Origin: Candidatus Gastranaerophilales bacterium
GTDB lineage: Bacteria > Cyanobacteriota > Vampirovibrionia > Gastranaerophilales > CAJFVJ01
DNA length: 64,000 nt
Reading direction: 5' to 3'
Assembly (NCBI GenBank): GCA_944323485.1
Contig: CALUSR010000001.1
Location: forward strand, 254,437 to 318,436
Below, piece after piece: positions 34,059 to 42,153 of this stretch. Position 1 is the stretch's first letter, and each line of letters opens with the position of its first letter. The position numbers and the translations under genes were made by a program. Under the pieces are notes generated by a model. It was not told the DNA's origin. It made no database searches and saw nothing but the letters and a program-made list of their open reading frames with translations.

Positions 34059-35285
34059 ATGATTATTCCAAGTATTGATATAATGGACGGTAAAGCCGTC
34101 CAGCTCAAACAGGGCAAAGAAAAAGTTCTCGAAAGAGAAGATATATTCGAACTTGCAAAATATTTCTCACGCTTTGGAGAACTCGCCGTAATTGACCTTG
34201 ACGCCGCTATGGGCAAAGGGGATAACGAAGAACTCATCAAGAAAATATGCCGTATTGCCCCATGCCGTGTAGGAGGCGGGATTAGAGATGTTGAAAAAGC
34301 AAAAAGAATTATCGCTAACGGCGCCAAAAAAATTATAATCGGAACAGCAGCATCAGAAGAGTTACTCTCCCAGCTTCCGAAAGATAAAATCTTGGTGGCA
34401 ATTGACTCAAATAAAGGAAAAGTTGTCACAGAAGGCTGGACAAAAGATACAGGAATAACACCGGAAGATTATGTAAAAAGATTCGACGACCTCTGCCATG
34501 GCTATTTGTATACAATAGTCGAAAAAGAAGGAATGATGGGGGGCACTGACCTCGAAGCAATCAAAAAAATCAGAAAACTCACAAAAAAAGAACTCGTAGC
34601 AGCCGGAGGAATATCATCAATCGACGAAATAAAAGAACTTGAAAAAAATAATATAAGCTCGCAGCTCGGTATGTGCATTTATACAAACGCTGTCAAACTG
34701 GAAGACGCTTTTTGCGCTATGCTTGACTTTGAAAAACAAAACAACCTGATTCCGACAATTGTTCAGGATGCAAAATCAAAACAAGTTTTAATGCTTGCAT
34801 ATTCAAACAAAGACGCTGTAATGAAAACTCTTAAAGACGGGCTTGCAACTTATTTTTCACGTTCAAGAAACGAACTGTGGACAAAAGGTCTTACGTCTGG
34901 GAACACTCAAGAGCTTGTAAGCGCCCGCTACGACTGCGACAGAGATACTCTGCTCTACAAAGTTAACCAAAAAGGCGTTGCCTGCCACCTCGGCAGATAC
35001 TCATGTTTCGAAGATAAAGACTTTGACATACATGACTTGGTAGAAGTACTTGAGCAGAGAAAAAGAGATTTACCCGAAAAATCTTTCACAACAAAATTGT
35101 TCAAAAATGACTTTTATCTGAAAAGAAAAATTATGGAAGAAGCATTCGAAGTAGTAAACTTTGAAGAAGGCGACGGACTTGAATGGGAAGCTGCAGATCT
35201 CGCTTATTTCGTGTTGACTTTCATGGTAAAAAATAATATAAGCGTAGAAGACGTATTGAGTAATCTTGCATCAAGAAGAAAGTAA
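34059..35285 (+). CDS. hisA-hisIE: Trifunctional histidine biosynthesis fusion HisA-HisI-HisE
   Basis: Residues 1-230 are HisA (ProFAR isomerase), with the first catalytic Asp in IPSIDIMDGKAV, GGGIRDVEKAKRI, the second Asp in LVAIDSNKGK and the Thr in YLYTIVEKEG. Residues about 232-320 are HisI (PRA-CH), with YFSRSRNELWTKG, DCDRDTLLYKV and the metal-binding ACHLGRYSCF. Residues about 325-408 are HisE (PRA-PH), with MEEAFEVV and WEAADLAYFVLTFMV. Together these do three successive steps from PR-ATP to PRFAR. HisIE fusion is common; HisA joined to it in one chain is unusual. hisD follows by four bases. No internal stop or frameshift was seen. Confidence 0.93.
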   Translation: MIIPSIDIMDGKAVQLKQGKEKVLEREDIFELAKYFSRFGELAVIDLDAAMGKGDNEELIKKICRIAPCRVGGGIRDVEKAKRIIANGAKKIIIGTAASEELLSQLPKDKILVAIDSNKGKVVTEGWTKDTGITPEDYVKRFDDLCHGYLYTIVEKEGMMGGTDLEAIKKIRKLTKKELVAAGGISSIDEIKELEKNNISSQLGMCIYTNAVKLEDAFCAMLDFEKQNNLIPTIVQDAKSKQVLMLAYSNKDAVMKTLKDGLATYFSRSRNELWTKGLTSGNTQELVSARYDCDRDTLLYKVNQKGVACHLGRYSCFEDKDFDIHDLVEVLEQRKRDLPEKSFTTKLFKNDFYLKRKIMEEAFEVVNFEEGDGLEWEAADLAYFVLTFMVKNNISVEDVLSNLASRRK

Positions 35286-35289
35286 GCCA

Positions 35290-36540
35290 ATGCAGATAAT
35301 TAACTATAAAAACATACCTGATAAATTTTATGAAAGCATAGACTTTGAGAGTATTTCATCGGTGAATGAAATTATAAACGACGTAAAGCTGAGAGGCGAC
35401 GAAGCTGTCAGAGAATATGCAAAAAAATTTGGCGACGGCGACCTCGAACAATTTGAACTTACGGAAAAAGAAATCAAAAATGCCATAGCCTCGACTTCAA
35501 AAGAAATTGTAGAAGCTATTGAACAATCAATAGAAAATGTACATTCATTTGCCAAAGTTCAATTAGGAGCCATTAAAAACCTCCAAACTGAACAAAACGG
35601 AATAACTCTCGGACATACCATATTTCCTATTGAACGAACTGGAGCTTATGTCCCCGGTGGCAACTACCCTCTTCCTTCATCGGCTATTATGTCATGCGTA
35701 CCTGCAAAAACAGCAGGAGTAAAAGAAATTATTGTCTGCTCACCAAAAATAAAACCTGCAACAATAACTGCAGCAAAAATGGCAGGTGCAGACAGAATTT
35801 TCAGAGTAGGGGGAGTTCAGGCCATTGCTGCTATGGCCTATGGAACTGAAACAATCCCTCAGGTAAGCAAAATCACAGGTCCCGGGAATAAATATGTAAC
35901 AGCCGCTAAAAAAGCTGTCTACGGCGTATGCGACATCGATTTTCTTGCAGGTCCGAGCGAAGTAATGATTATAGCTGATGAAAGTGCAAATATCAAATTT
36001 ATTGCAGCTGATTTGCTTGCTCAGGCAGAGCATGACCCTGATGCCAGAGCATTCCTGATTACAGACTCGGAAAAATTAGCGCAAGAAGTTGACAAACAGG
36101 TAAAAGAATTTTTGCAAACATTAAAAACAGCAAATATTGCATCTCAATCAATTGAAAAATCTTTTATTATAGTTGTTGATAATATAGAACAGTCAATTGA
36201 TATTGCAAACAAAAAAGCGCCGGAACACTTAGAAGTTTGCATAAATCAAGAAGACTTAATCCTTCCTCATTTGAAAAATTACGGCTCGCTGTTCATCGGC
36301 AATTATTCTGCCGAAGTACTCGGGGATTACTGCAGCGGGACAAATCATGTCCTCCCGACAAACAGCATATCAAAATATACAGGAGGTTTGAGCGTGTTTG
36401 ATTTTATCAAAATTCAAACTTATCAAAAAGTATCTCAAAAGGCAGCAAAAGAAATCTTATGCCCCGTTGCTTCAAAAATGGCAGAAGCAGAAGGGCTATA
36501 CGCTCATAAGCTCTCTGCTGATGTGAGAATGGAACTTTAG
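35290..36540 (+). CDS. hisD: Histidinol dehydrogenase
   Basis: HisD makes histidine from histidinol in two NAD-dependent oxidations. Signatures: ERTGAYVPGGNYPLPSS, ITGPGNKYVTAAKKAV, DFLAGPSEVMIIAD, DLLAQAEHDPDARAFL (zinc/catalytic region) and APEHLEVCI with GDYCSGTNHVLPT. The start is ATG 35290, four bases after the hisA-hisIE stop; the longer frame from TTG 35266 lies within hisE. Length 416 is slightly short (usual about 430). hisG, hisB, hisC, hisF and hisH are not in the window. Confidence 0.95.
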   Translation: MQIINYKNIPDKFYESIDFESISSVNEIINDVKLRGDEAVREYAKKFGDGDLEQFELTEKEIKNAIASTSKEIVEAIEQSIENVHSFAKVQLGAIKNLQTEQNGITLGHTIFPIERTGAYVPGGNYPLPSSAIMSCVPAKTAGVKEIIVCSPKIKPATITAAKMAGADRIFRVGGVQAIAAMAYGTETIPQVSKITGPGNKYVTAAKKAVYGVCDIDFLAGPSEVMIIADESANIKFIAADLLAQAEHDPDARAFLITDSEKLAQEVDKQVKEFLQTLKTANIASQSIEKSFIIVVDNIEQSIDIANKKAPEHLEVCINQEDLILPHLKNYGSLFIGNYSAEVLGDYCSGTNHVLPTNSISKYTGGLSVFDFIKIQTYQKVSQKAAKEILCPVASKMAEAEGLYAHKLSADVRMEL

Positions 36541-36633
36541 TTGTCCAAATATTAAGCAAAAACAAACTTTTTGAAATTTTCAGTATTTTTGAATATAATT
36601 TAATTAAATCTTTTGATGACGAAGGAGAAAAGA

Positions 36634-37227
36634 GTGGAAACAAAAAAATATAAGCTTCCTGAAGGGGTAGGGAAAAAAATAGTAGATGCTCTGCAAAAAC
36701 AAAACGGAAATCCTATTTTAAATGAGAATGCAAACAATGATGCATCTTTGGCTTATTCACCGTTGAATTTCAGCAGCGAAATAAATAATATTTCACTCGA
36801 TGAAAGCTTTGATGAAGAAGAAAATTTACTCAGCTCCGTATCAGAAAAAATAAACAACCTTCCATCAGATATCTCAGCAAAACAATCATCTGCAAAAGTT
36901 TTTGAAAACGGATTGAAAGAAGATGAGCTTCCAAAAAATGTAAAAATGCTTCTGAAACTCGTTTCACAACTTCCGCCGAATGTTACAAAACAAACCGGCG
37001 CACTGATAATAAGACAAACTATCGAAGCTATGGGCATACCAATCAAAACAGTCCTCACGGAAGCGCAGCAAATACAGGAAAATCTCGGTTTTACAGTCCG
37101 TGAATATATGAACAACATAGAAGAATACAGAACCAACATCAAAATGATGGAAGAACAAATTCAGGTCTGCAAAAAACAATCAAGACAGCTTGCTGACCTC
37201 ATCAACCTCTTTATTCTTTCAGATTAA
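36634..37227 (+). CDS. Unknown protein with C-terminal coiled coil
   Basis: I do not recognise this 197-residue protein. The N-terminal 100 residues are polar and partly disordered (runs of Asn, Glu and Ser). The C-terminal part from LPKNVKMLLKLVSQLPPNV is helical, with a likely coiled coil around residues 150-190 (NIEEYRTNIKMMEEQIQVCK). No signal peptide. The GTG at 36634 is preferred over TTG/ATG at 36613-36616 because AAGGAG lies six bases before it. Its stop overlaps the convergent hemW by four bases. Confidence 0.65.
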   Translation: METKKYKLPEGVGKKIVDALQKQNGNPILNENANNDASLAYSPLNFSSEINNISLDESFDEEENLLSSVSEKINNLPSDISAKQSSAKVFENGLKEDELPKNVKMLLKLVSQLPPNVTKQTGALIIRQTIEAMGIPIKTVLTEAQQIQENLGFTVREYMNNIEEYRTNIKMMEEQIQVCKKQSRQLADLINLFILSD

Positions 37228-38318
37228 TTTCCCAAAAATTCGGATAATATAAAATTACTCACAAGAAAACCTTCTGCAGTAAGGCTTACTTTGTTTGAGG
37301 AAATTTTAAAGAACTCTGCGTATTTGTCGAGAACAGACTTATATTCTTTCAAAAAATCAACCTGATACTGTTCTTTGAAATTATCCAAATCTACACCGTC
37401 CTTTGTTCTCAAATTTAAAATAACTTCATCCTCCTGACGTTCTTTAAAATCTACAAATTTTTTGTTTACCGGAAAAGGATTTTTGATATAATTATCAAGC
37501 GAAACTTCATGGGAATATCTGTTCTGTAGAAAATACCCGTGAGAAGCGAGCCCAAATCCGATATATTCCCGGTTTTTCCAATAATTCATATTGTGTCTGG
37601 AAAATTTTTGAGGCTTTGCAAAATTGCTTATTTCATACTGTTCAAAACCATTCTGCCCAAGCTTATCAACTATCTCAAGATACATATCAGCGCACTCATC
37701 ATCAGAAGGCAAATCTTTTGGCCGCTTTTTGAAAAATTCGCACCCCTCTTCTATCTTCAACCCGTAAATGGAAATGTGCTCAGGGTTCAATAATATAGCT
37801 GCTTCCAAAGACTTATTCAGAATTTCAATCGTCTGTGCTGGCAAACCATATATCAAATCAATACTTATATTCTCAAAACCGCATCTTCTTGCGGACTCAA
37901 AACAAGAAATTGCATCAGCAGACGAATGTTGTCTGTTTATAATCTTCAGCAAATTATCATCAAAACTCTGTATTCCTATGCTGAGACGATTAACCCTCAA
38001 CTCTTTTAAACTTTTTAAATAAACATCATCAACAGTCTTCGGATTAATCTCAAATGTAAACTCATATTCATCCTCAAACTCAAAAAGTTCAAGACAGTTT
38101 TTGTAATACTCCACAGGAAGCACAGACGGAGTGCCTCCTCCTATATAGAGTGTTTTCAGCTTTTGATGAGGATTATTTTTAAAAAAAGTTTCTATTTCTG
38201 TATATAAAACATCAAAATACTTACGCCCACAATCTCCCATTCCGGCAAACGATACAAAAGAACAGTAGCTGCACTTACTTAAACAAAAAGGTATATGAAT
38301 ATAAACATAATAACTCAT
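37224..38318 (-). CDS. hemW: HemW-like radical SAM protein (coproporphyrinogen III oxidase family)
   Basis: The radical SAM CX3CX2C motif is in HIPFCLSKCSYCSFVSF at the N terminus, followed by LYIGGGTPSVLP, FEINPKTV, RLSIGIQSF and SIDLIYGLP. The HemN C-terminal domain is present. The cluster motif CX3CX2C without an added CXC fits HemW, a heme chaperone, more than HemN, the oxidase; 364 residues also matches HemW. The small gene at 38341 lies upstream on the same strand. Confidence 0.88.
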   Translation of the reverse strand: MSYYVYIHIPFCLSKCSYCSFVSFAGMGDCGRKYFDVLYTEIETFFKNNPHQKLKTLYIGGGTPSVLPVEYYKNCLELFEFEDEYEFTFEINPKTVDDVYLKSLKELRVNRLSIGIQSFDDNLLKIINRQHSSADAISCFESARRCGFENISIDLIYGLPAQTIEILNKSLEAAILLNPEHISIYGLKIEEGCEFFKKRPKDLPSDDECADMYLEIVDKLGQNGFEQYEISNFAKPQKFSRHNMNYWKNREYIGFGLASHGYFLQNRYSHEVSLDNYIKNPFPVNKKFVDFKERQEDEVILNLRTKDGVDLDNFKEQYQVDFLKEYKSVLDKYAEFFKISSNKVSLTAEGFLVSNFILSEFLGN

Positions 38319-38340
38319 ACACCAATCATATAATAAAATT

Positions 38341-38511
38341 TTAAATTTCTTTCAAAATAGAACAAAGATACAACTCTTTATCAATATTCTTGTATCCTTC
38401 AAGCATTTCAACAACACTTTTTGTAACAACAAGCGGAGGAGTCTTCGTGCTCTCAACAGCTGCATTGTGTATAAACTCCAAAAGTCTTGTTTTGGTACTA
38501 CAAGCGCCCAT
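38341..38511 (-). CDS. 56-residue protein upstream of hemW
   Basis: The frame from ATG 38511 encodes 56 residues starting MGACSTKTRLLEFIH, mostly helical, with two cysteines (positions 4 and 50). AGAGGA lies about seven bases before the ATG, a clear ribosome-binding site. It precedes hemW by 22 bases and so probably shares its transcript. The N-terminal MGAC is not a lipobox. I do not recognise a family. Confidence 0.6.
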   Translation of the reverse strand: MGACSTKTRLLEFIHNAAVESTKTPPLVVTKSVVEMLEGYKNIDKELYLCSILKEI

Positions 38512-38899
38512 TTTTATGTCCTCTTCTTAATCACCGTAAAAATACAATTTGATAAATATATTAAAACAATATTTTTATACAAATTCCGAAAAATTGATAA
38601 TTTGTTATTTTTATTTACACAAATTATTTCTTATACACAAAAACTCTTACAGGTTGATAAGCAAACTTTCTATTATACATAAACAACATAAATATACTGA
38701 CACATTCTTCTACAATATTTCTAACCATAAATTCTCCACTTACCTTTTCTTTGCATACCCTATATGTTAATAAAAAACTCTTCCTCAAATAAATTGCTAA
38801 TAAATTAAGAAATATAACGAAACAAAAAATTCAGCATATCGTCTAATTATCTAAGGGTAATAAAAATAAAATTAATAAGACTTAGGGGTAATACAAAAT
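38512..38899. other. 388-base AT-rich divergent intergenic region
   Basis: It lies between the hemW-side minus genes and the sigma factor. I see no gene. Near the sigma-factor ATG there are two similar pieces, AAGGGTAATA (about 38851) and AGGGGTAATA (about 38884); the second is probably its ribosome-binding site. No confident promoter could be picked in sequence this AT-rich. Confidence 0.5.
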
Positions 38900-39895
38900 A
38901 TGACTATAAATGCAAAATTTATAAACCAACCTGAGGATTACAACGAAAAAGACTTTTTCAATAAACTGAACTCCGAAAACATCTACACACAAAACCCTCA
39001 GGAAGAAACTGAACATGAACAATTTTCCTACCTCAGCCGTTTTGGAACACACAATATCTCTGAAGATATCCTCCAAATTTATCTTAAAGATATAGGCAAA
39101 ACAAAACTCCTCAAACCTCAAGAAGAACTTGCTCTCGGAAAAATAATCCGTGAAGGATCAAAAAAAGAAGCCCAAATAGCAAGAAATAAACTCATTAAAA
39201 GCAATCTGAGGCTTGTTGTAAGTATCGCAAAAAAATATATAGGACAAGGTGTTCTGTTTCTCGATTTGGTACAGGAAGGAAGCTTCGGTCTGATCAAAGC
39301 AGCAGAAAGATTTGACTACAGAAAAGGATTTAAATTCAGTACTTATGCCACCTGGTGGATTAGACAAACCATAATCAGAGCCATCGCAAATTCATCAAAA
39401 ATTATCAGAATTCCGGTGCATATGGTTGATAAAATAAGAATTATGAAAAAAACTATCACAAACCTCTCTCTCGAACTAGGAAGAGAACCAACTGATGAAG
39501 AACTAGCAAAAGCCATGAAAATATCAAAAACAAAAGTCATGAATATCAGAAAGGCTATGGATAAAGAACCTATGAGCCTCGATACACCCATCGGCGAAGA
39601 TCTTTGTCTCGAAGATTATGTCCCTGATTCATCACATAAAAATCCCTATCAAACAACATCAGATATTATGCTTCTCAGAAACATGGAAGATTTGCTGAAC
39701 AACCTCACAGACAGAGAAAAAAACATCATCATAGAACGCTTCGGTATCTATGGAACAAAACAAAAAACTCTCGAAGAACTCGGAAAAAAACTCGGATTTT
39801 CAAAAGAGAGAATAAGACAAATTGAAGATGGAGCGCTCAAAAAACTCCGCACAAAACAAGAAGTTCAGCACATGAAAGACTATCTCAACGATTAA
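38900..39895 (+). CDS. RNA polymerase sigma-70 family factor (group 1/2)
   Basis: 331 residues with region 1.2 ([18 protein letters not shown]), region 2 ([20 protein letters not shown], then [20 protein letters not shown]), region 3 ([14 protein letters not shown] and [16 protein letters not shown]) and region 4.2 ([20 protein letters not shown]). Region 1.1 is absent, replaced by a short acidic N terminus. This matches cyanobacterial-type primary (SigA) or group 2 factors; the two cannot be told apart here. It reads the TTGACA/TATAAT-type promoters seen in this window if primary. The stop is followed by a hairpin at 39929. Confidence 0.92.
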   Translation: MTINAKFINQPEDYNEKDFFNKLNSENIYTQNPQEETEHEQFSYLSRFGTHNISEDILQIYLKDIGKTKLLKPQEELALGKIIREGSKKEAQIARNKLIKSNLRLVVSIAKKYIGQGVLFLDLVQEGSFGLIKAAERFDYRKGFKFSTYATWWIRQTIIRAIANSSKIIRIPVHMVDKIRIMKKTITNLSLELGREPTDEELAKAMKISKTKVMNIRKAMDKEPMSLDTPIGEDLCLEDYVPDSSHKNPYQTTSDIMLLRNMEDLLNNLTDREKNIIIERFGIYGTKQKTLEELGKKLGFSKERIRQIEDGALKKLRTKQEVQHMKDYLND

Positions 39896-39928
39896 TTTTT
39901 GTAAAAAATACACTTAAAACTTATCAAA

Positions 39929-39990
39929 AAAAAATCTTCACCATTTTAAAATAAAGAAAACCACAAAGAAGAGAAAGGTGAAGATTTTTT
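39929..39990 (+). promoter_or_regulatory. 14-bp hairpin ending at the start codon of the next gene
   Basis: AAAAAATCTTCACC (39929-39942) pairs perfectly with GGTGAAGATTTTTT (39977-39990) around a 34-base loop, and the ATG is at 39991. The AAAGGTG that must serve as ribosome-binding site lies at the base of the 3' arm. It could end sigma-factor transcription (stem plus T6) or hide the start of the next gene. Confidence 0.6.
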
Positions 39991-40548
39991 ATGCGTGTAG
40001 GTATGATTAATATTATAAATGCTTATAATACAACAAACGTAAAACCTAAATATAACAAAGTAGTACAAATTCACCAACATAATACAAATCCTCAAAATGC
40101 AATCTCTTTTGATAAAATAAACTTTGGTAAAAAAGAGAACAAATTCCCTGAACTTGAAATTCCGGGCAAACGTCCGACAGAATTGAAATGGTTTGGTTTT
40201 GTTGAAAGACCAAAATCGTACAACGACAAAGATTTGTCAGGACAAACAATTAATGCGGATGTCAGCTTCATTGACTTCAGTGCGGCAAATCTCTCAAATA
40301 CAAAATGGGGGAATAAAACTAAAATGGCTTATGTAATGCTGCATCAAGCAGACTTAAGCGGAGCAGACCTCTCTGAAGTGCCTGCCGAAGAACTCAGAAA
40401 AGCACGCCTCAGAGAAACCCTCTACAACGATGAAACTATCTTTCCAAAAGGCTACAATCCTGAAACAGAAACTGAATTTATATCAAAAACTTCTTATCAG
40501 AAAAACGGACAAACCATATATCTGCCTCATTGGATTAAAAAGAATTAA
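39991..40548 (+). CDS. Pentapeptide-repeat-like protein with ISF/INF motifs
   Basis: 185 residues. The N-terminal 45 are Asn/Gln-rich and end in AISFDKINFGKK, like the ISFGKK in the large protein at 19-2409. Residues about 85-130 contain degenerate pentapeptide repeats (DLSGQTINADVSFIDFSAANLSNTKW and HQADLSGADLSEV, shown here only as motif regions) that would form a short right-handed beta-helix. Some pentapeptide proteins mimic DNA or bind gyrase; no such role is supported. There is no signal peptide. An alternative start is ATG 40003. Confidence 0.65.
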   Translation: MRVGMINIINAYNTTNVKPKYNKVVQIHQHNTNPQNAISFDKINFGKKENKFPELEIPGKRPTELKWFGFVERPKSYNDKDLSGQTINADVSFIDFSAANLSNTKWGNKTKMAYVMLHQADLSGADLSEVPAEELRKARLRETLYNDETIFPKGYNPETETEFISKTSYQKNGQTIYLPHWIKKN

Positions 40549-40577
40549 TAAACAAAATTACATGCTTTTTTATGATA

Positions 40578-40610
40578 AAATTACCTCAGGATACAGTTCT
40601 GAGGTAATTT
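40578..40610 (+). promoter_or_regulatory. 12-bp hairpin covering the leuA ribosome-binding site
   Basis: AAATTACCTCAG (40578-40589) pairs perfectly with CTGAGGTAATTT (40599-40610), nine-base loop. The only Shine-Dalgarno candidate for leuA (GAGG at 40601-40604) lies in the 3' arm and the ATG is at 40614. The T-rich end could also make it a terminator of the preceding gene. Confidence 0.65.
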
Positions 40611-40613
40611 ATT

Positions 40614-42152
40614 ATGGAAAATGAAAAACAACCGTTTTTTTATGACATAACCTTGAGAGACGGAAATCAGGCGCTTACAAAACCCTGGAATACTCAAGAG
40701 AAAGCCGTAATATTCAAATACCTCCTAAAACTTGGCGTGCAGGCAATTGAAATAGGATTCCCGGGCTCAAGCGAGATGGACTTTGAAGCATGCCAGTATT
40801 TAGCATCAATTACTCCTGAAAACGTTGTAGCAGCAGGACTGGCAAGAACAGTTCAAAAAGATATAGACAAAGCGGCAGAAGCCATCAAAACAGCAGCAAA
40901 ACCGCGTATTCATACATTCCTCGCTCTTAGCGACTTTCACATGAAATATGTCCTCCAAAAAGATCCTCAAGATCTCAGGAAAATGGCCATCGACGCAGTA
41001 AAACATGCAAAATCGCTGATGAATGACAAAGGCGACGTTCAGTTCTCAGTCGAACACTTTGGCGACTGCAAAGATAATATAGGTTTCGTTATAGACACTC
41101 TGCAAGAAATAGTAGAAGCAGGCGCAACAACAATCAATCTTCCGAATACCGTCGAAAGAACAAGACCCTTTGAGTTCACATCTCTCGTTCGTCAGGTCTA
41201 TGAAGCCCTTCCAAAACATGTTACAATCGCCGTACACTGCCATGACGACCTTGGCATGGCAACGGCAACAACAGTTGAAAGTTATTTCGCAGGGGCAAGA
41301 CAGCTTGAATGCAGCCTCAACGGACTGGGAGAAAGAGCAGGCAACACAAATCTCTACGAAGCAGCAGTTGCACTGTACAACAACGGGGTAAATGTTCCCT
41401 TGAACCTCCACAAAATCTATGAAACAGCAATGATTGTTTCTGAAATGTCCCATATACCTATTCCCATTCAAGCACCGCTGATAGGTCCTGACGCACTCGC
41501 TCACAGAAGCGGGATACATCAGGACGGCGCTGCAAAAACAAAAGGAATGAAAAAAGGTGCATACCGCCCGATACAACCATCTCTTATCGGACGTGACGAC
41601 GATGAAAAACTAGCTTTCACAAGCCAGTCAGGAAAAACAGCCGTCTACGAAATAATCTCAAAAGCAGGATATCCTATATCTATGCAGGAAGCTATCAGGA
41701 TTACGCCCAAAATCAAAGAAATAGCAGAACAGGTAGGAGAGCTGCCGACAAGAAATATCATAGACATCTACTTCAAAGAAATATTCAAAGTCAAAGGAGC
41801 CTTCAACCTAATCGAATTTGTAAAAGTCAGAGACTCAAGATACAGGCTCAAATTTAGTTATCATTCAAAAGAATACAACATCGAAGTAGCCGCTGACGGT
41901 CCTCTTGAAGCTTGCTTGAGCGCCCTCAAAAAAGCAGGATTTGAACAAAAACTTCTGCACTATGAACAAAAAGCTATCGATGAACAAATAAAAGGCGTAA
42001 GCGCTGATGCTATGACAGTAATCCATCTTATGGCTCCAAACGGTGAAAATATTATATGCAGAGGAATTGACCAGAGCACGGCAAAAGCAAACGTCAAAGC
42101 TATATTCAACGGGCTTAACCTGATTGAAGAACTGAAAAACAAAGGAAAATAA
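40614..42152 (+). CDS. leuA: 2-isopropylmalate synthase (LeuA-type)
   Basis: It condenses acetyl-CoA with 2-oxoisovalerate, the first step to leucine. TIM-barrel motifs are present: FYDITLRDGNQAL (metal Asp and catalytic Arg), EIGFPGSSEMDFEA, TIAVHCHDDLGMATATT (metal His), and SLNGLGERAGNTNL. HRSGIHQDG follows. The C-terminal 120 residues fit the LeuA allosteric domain that binds leucine. 512 residues is normal for LeuA. Citramalate or homocitrate synthase is possible from the fold alone, but leuC lies in the same window. purB follows by one base. Confidence 0.88.
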   Translation: MENEKQPFFYDITLRDGNQALTKPWNTQEKAVIFKYLLKLGVQAIEIGFPGSSEMDFEACQYLASITPENVVAAGLARTVQKDIDKAAEAIKTAAKPRIHTFLALSDFHMKYVLQKDPQDLRKMAIDAVKHAKSLMNDKGDVQFSVEHFGDCKDNIGFVIDTLQEIVEAGATTINLPNTVERTRPFEFTSLVRQVYEALPKHVTIAVHCHDDLGMATATTVESYFAGARQLECSLNGLGERAGNTNLYEAAVALYNNGVNVPLNLHKIYETAMIVSEMSHIPIPIQAPLIGPDALAHRSGIHQDGAAKTKGMKKGAYRPIQPSLIGRDDDEKLAFTSQSGKTAVYEIISKAGYPISMQEAIRITPKIKEIAEQVGELPTRNIIDIYFKEIFKVKGAFNLIEFVKVRDSRYRLKFSYHSKEYNIEVAADGPLEACLSALKKAGFEQKLLHYEQKAIDEQIKGVSADAMTVIHLMAPNGENIICRGIDQSTAKANVKAIFNGLNLIEELKNKGK

Positions 42153-42153
42153 A

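Noticed and set aside
41046-41576. 176-codon minus-strand frame inside leuA
   Set aside because: Shadow of leuA; Cys/Phe-rich composition typical of reverse-complement frames in this genome.
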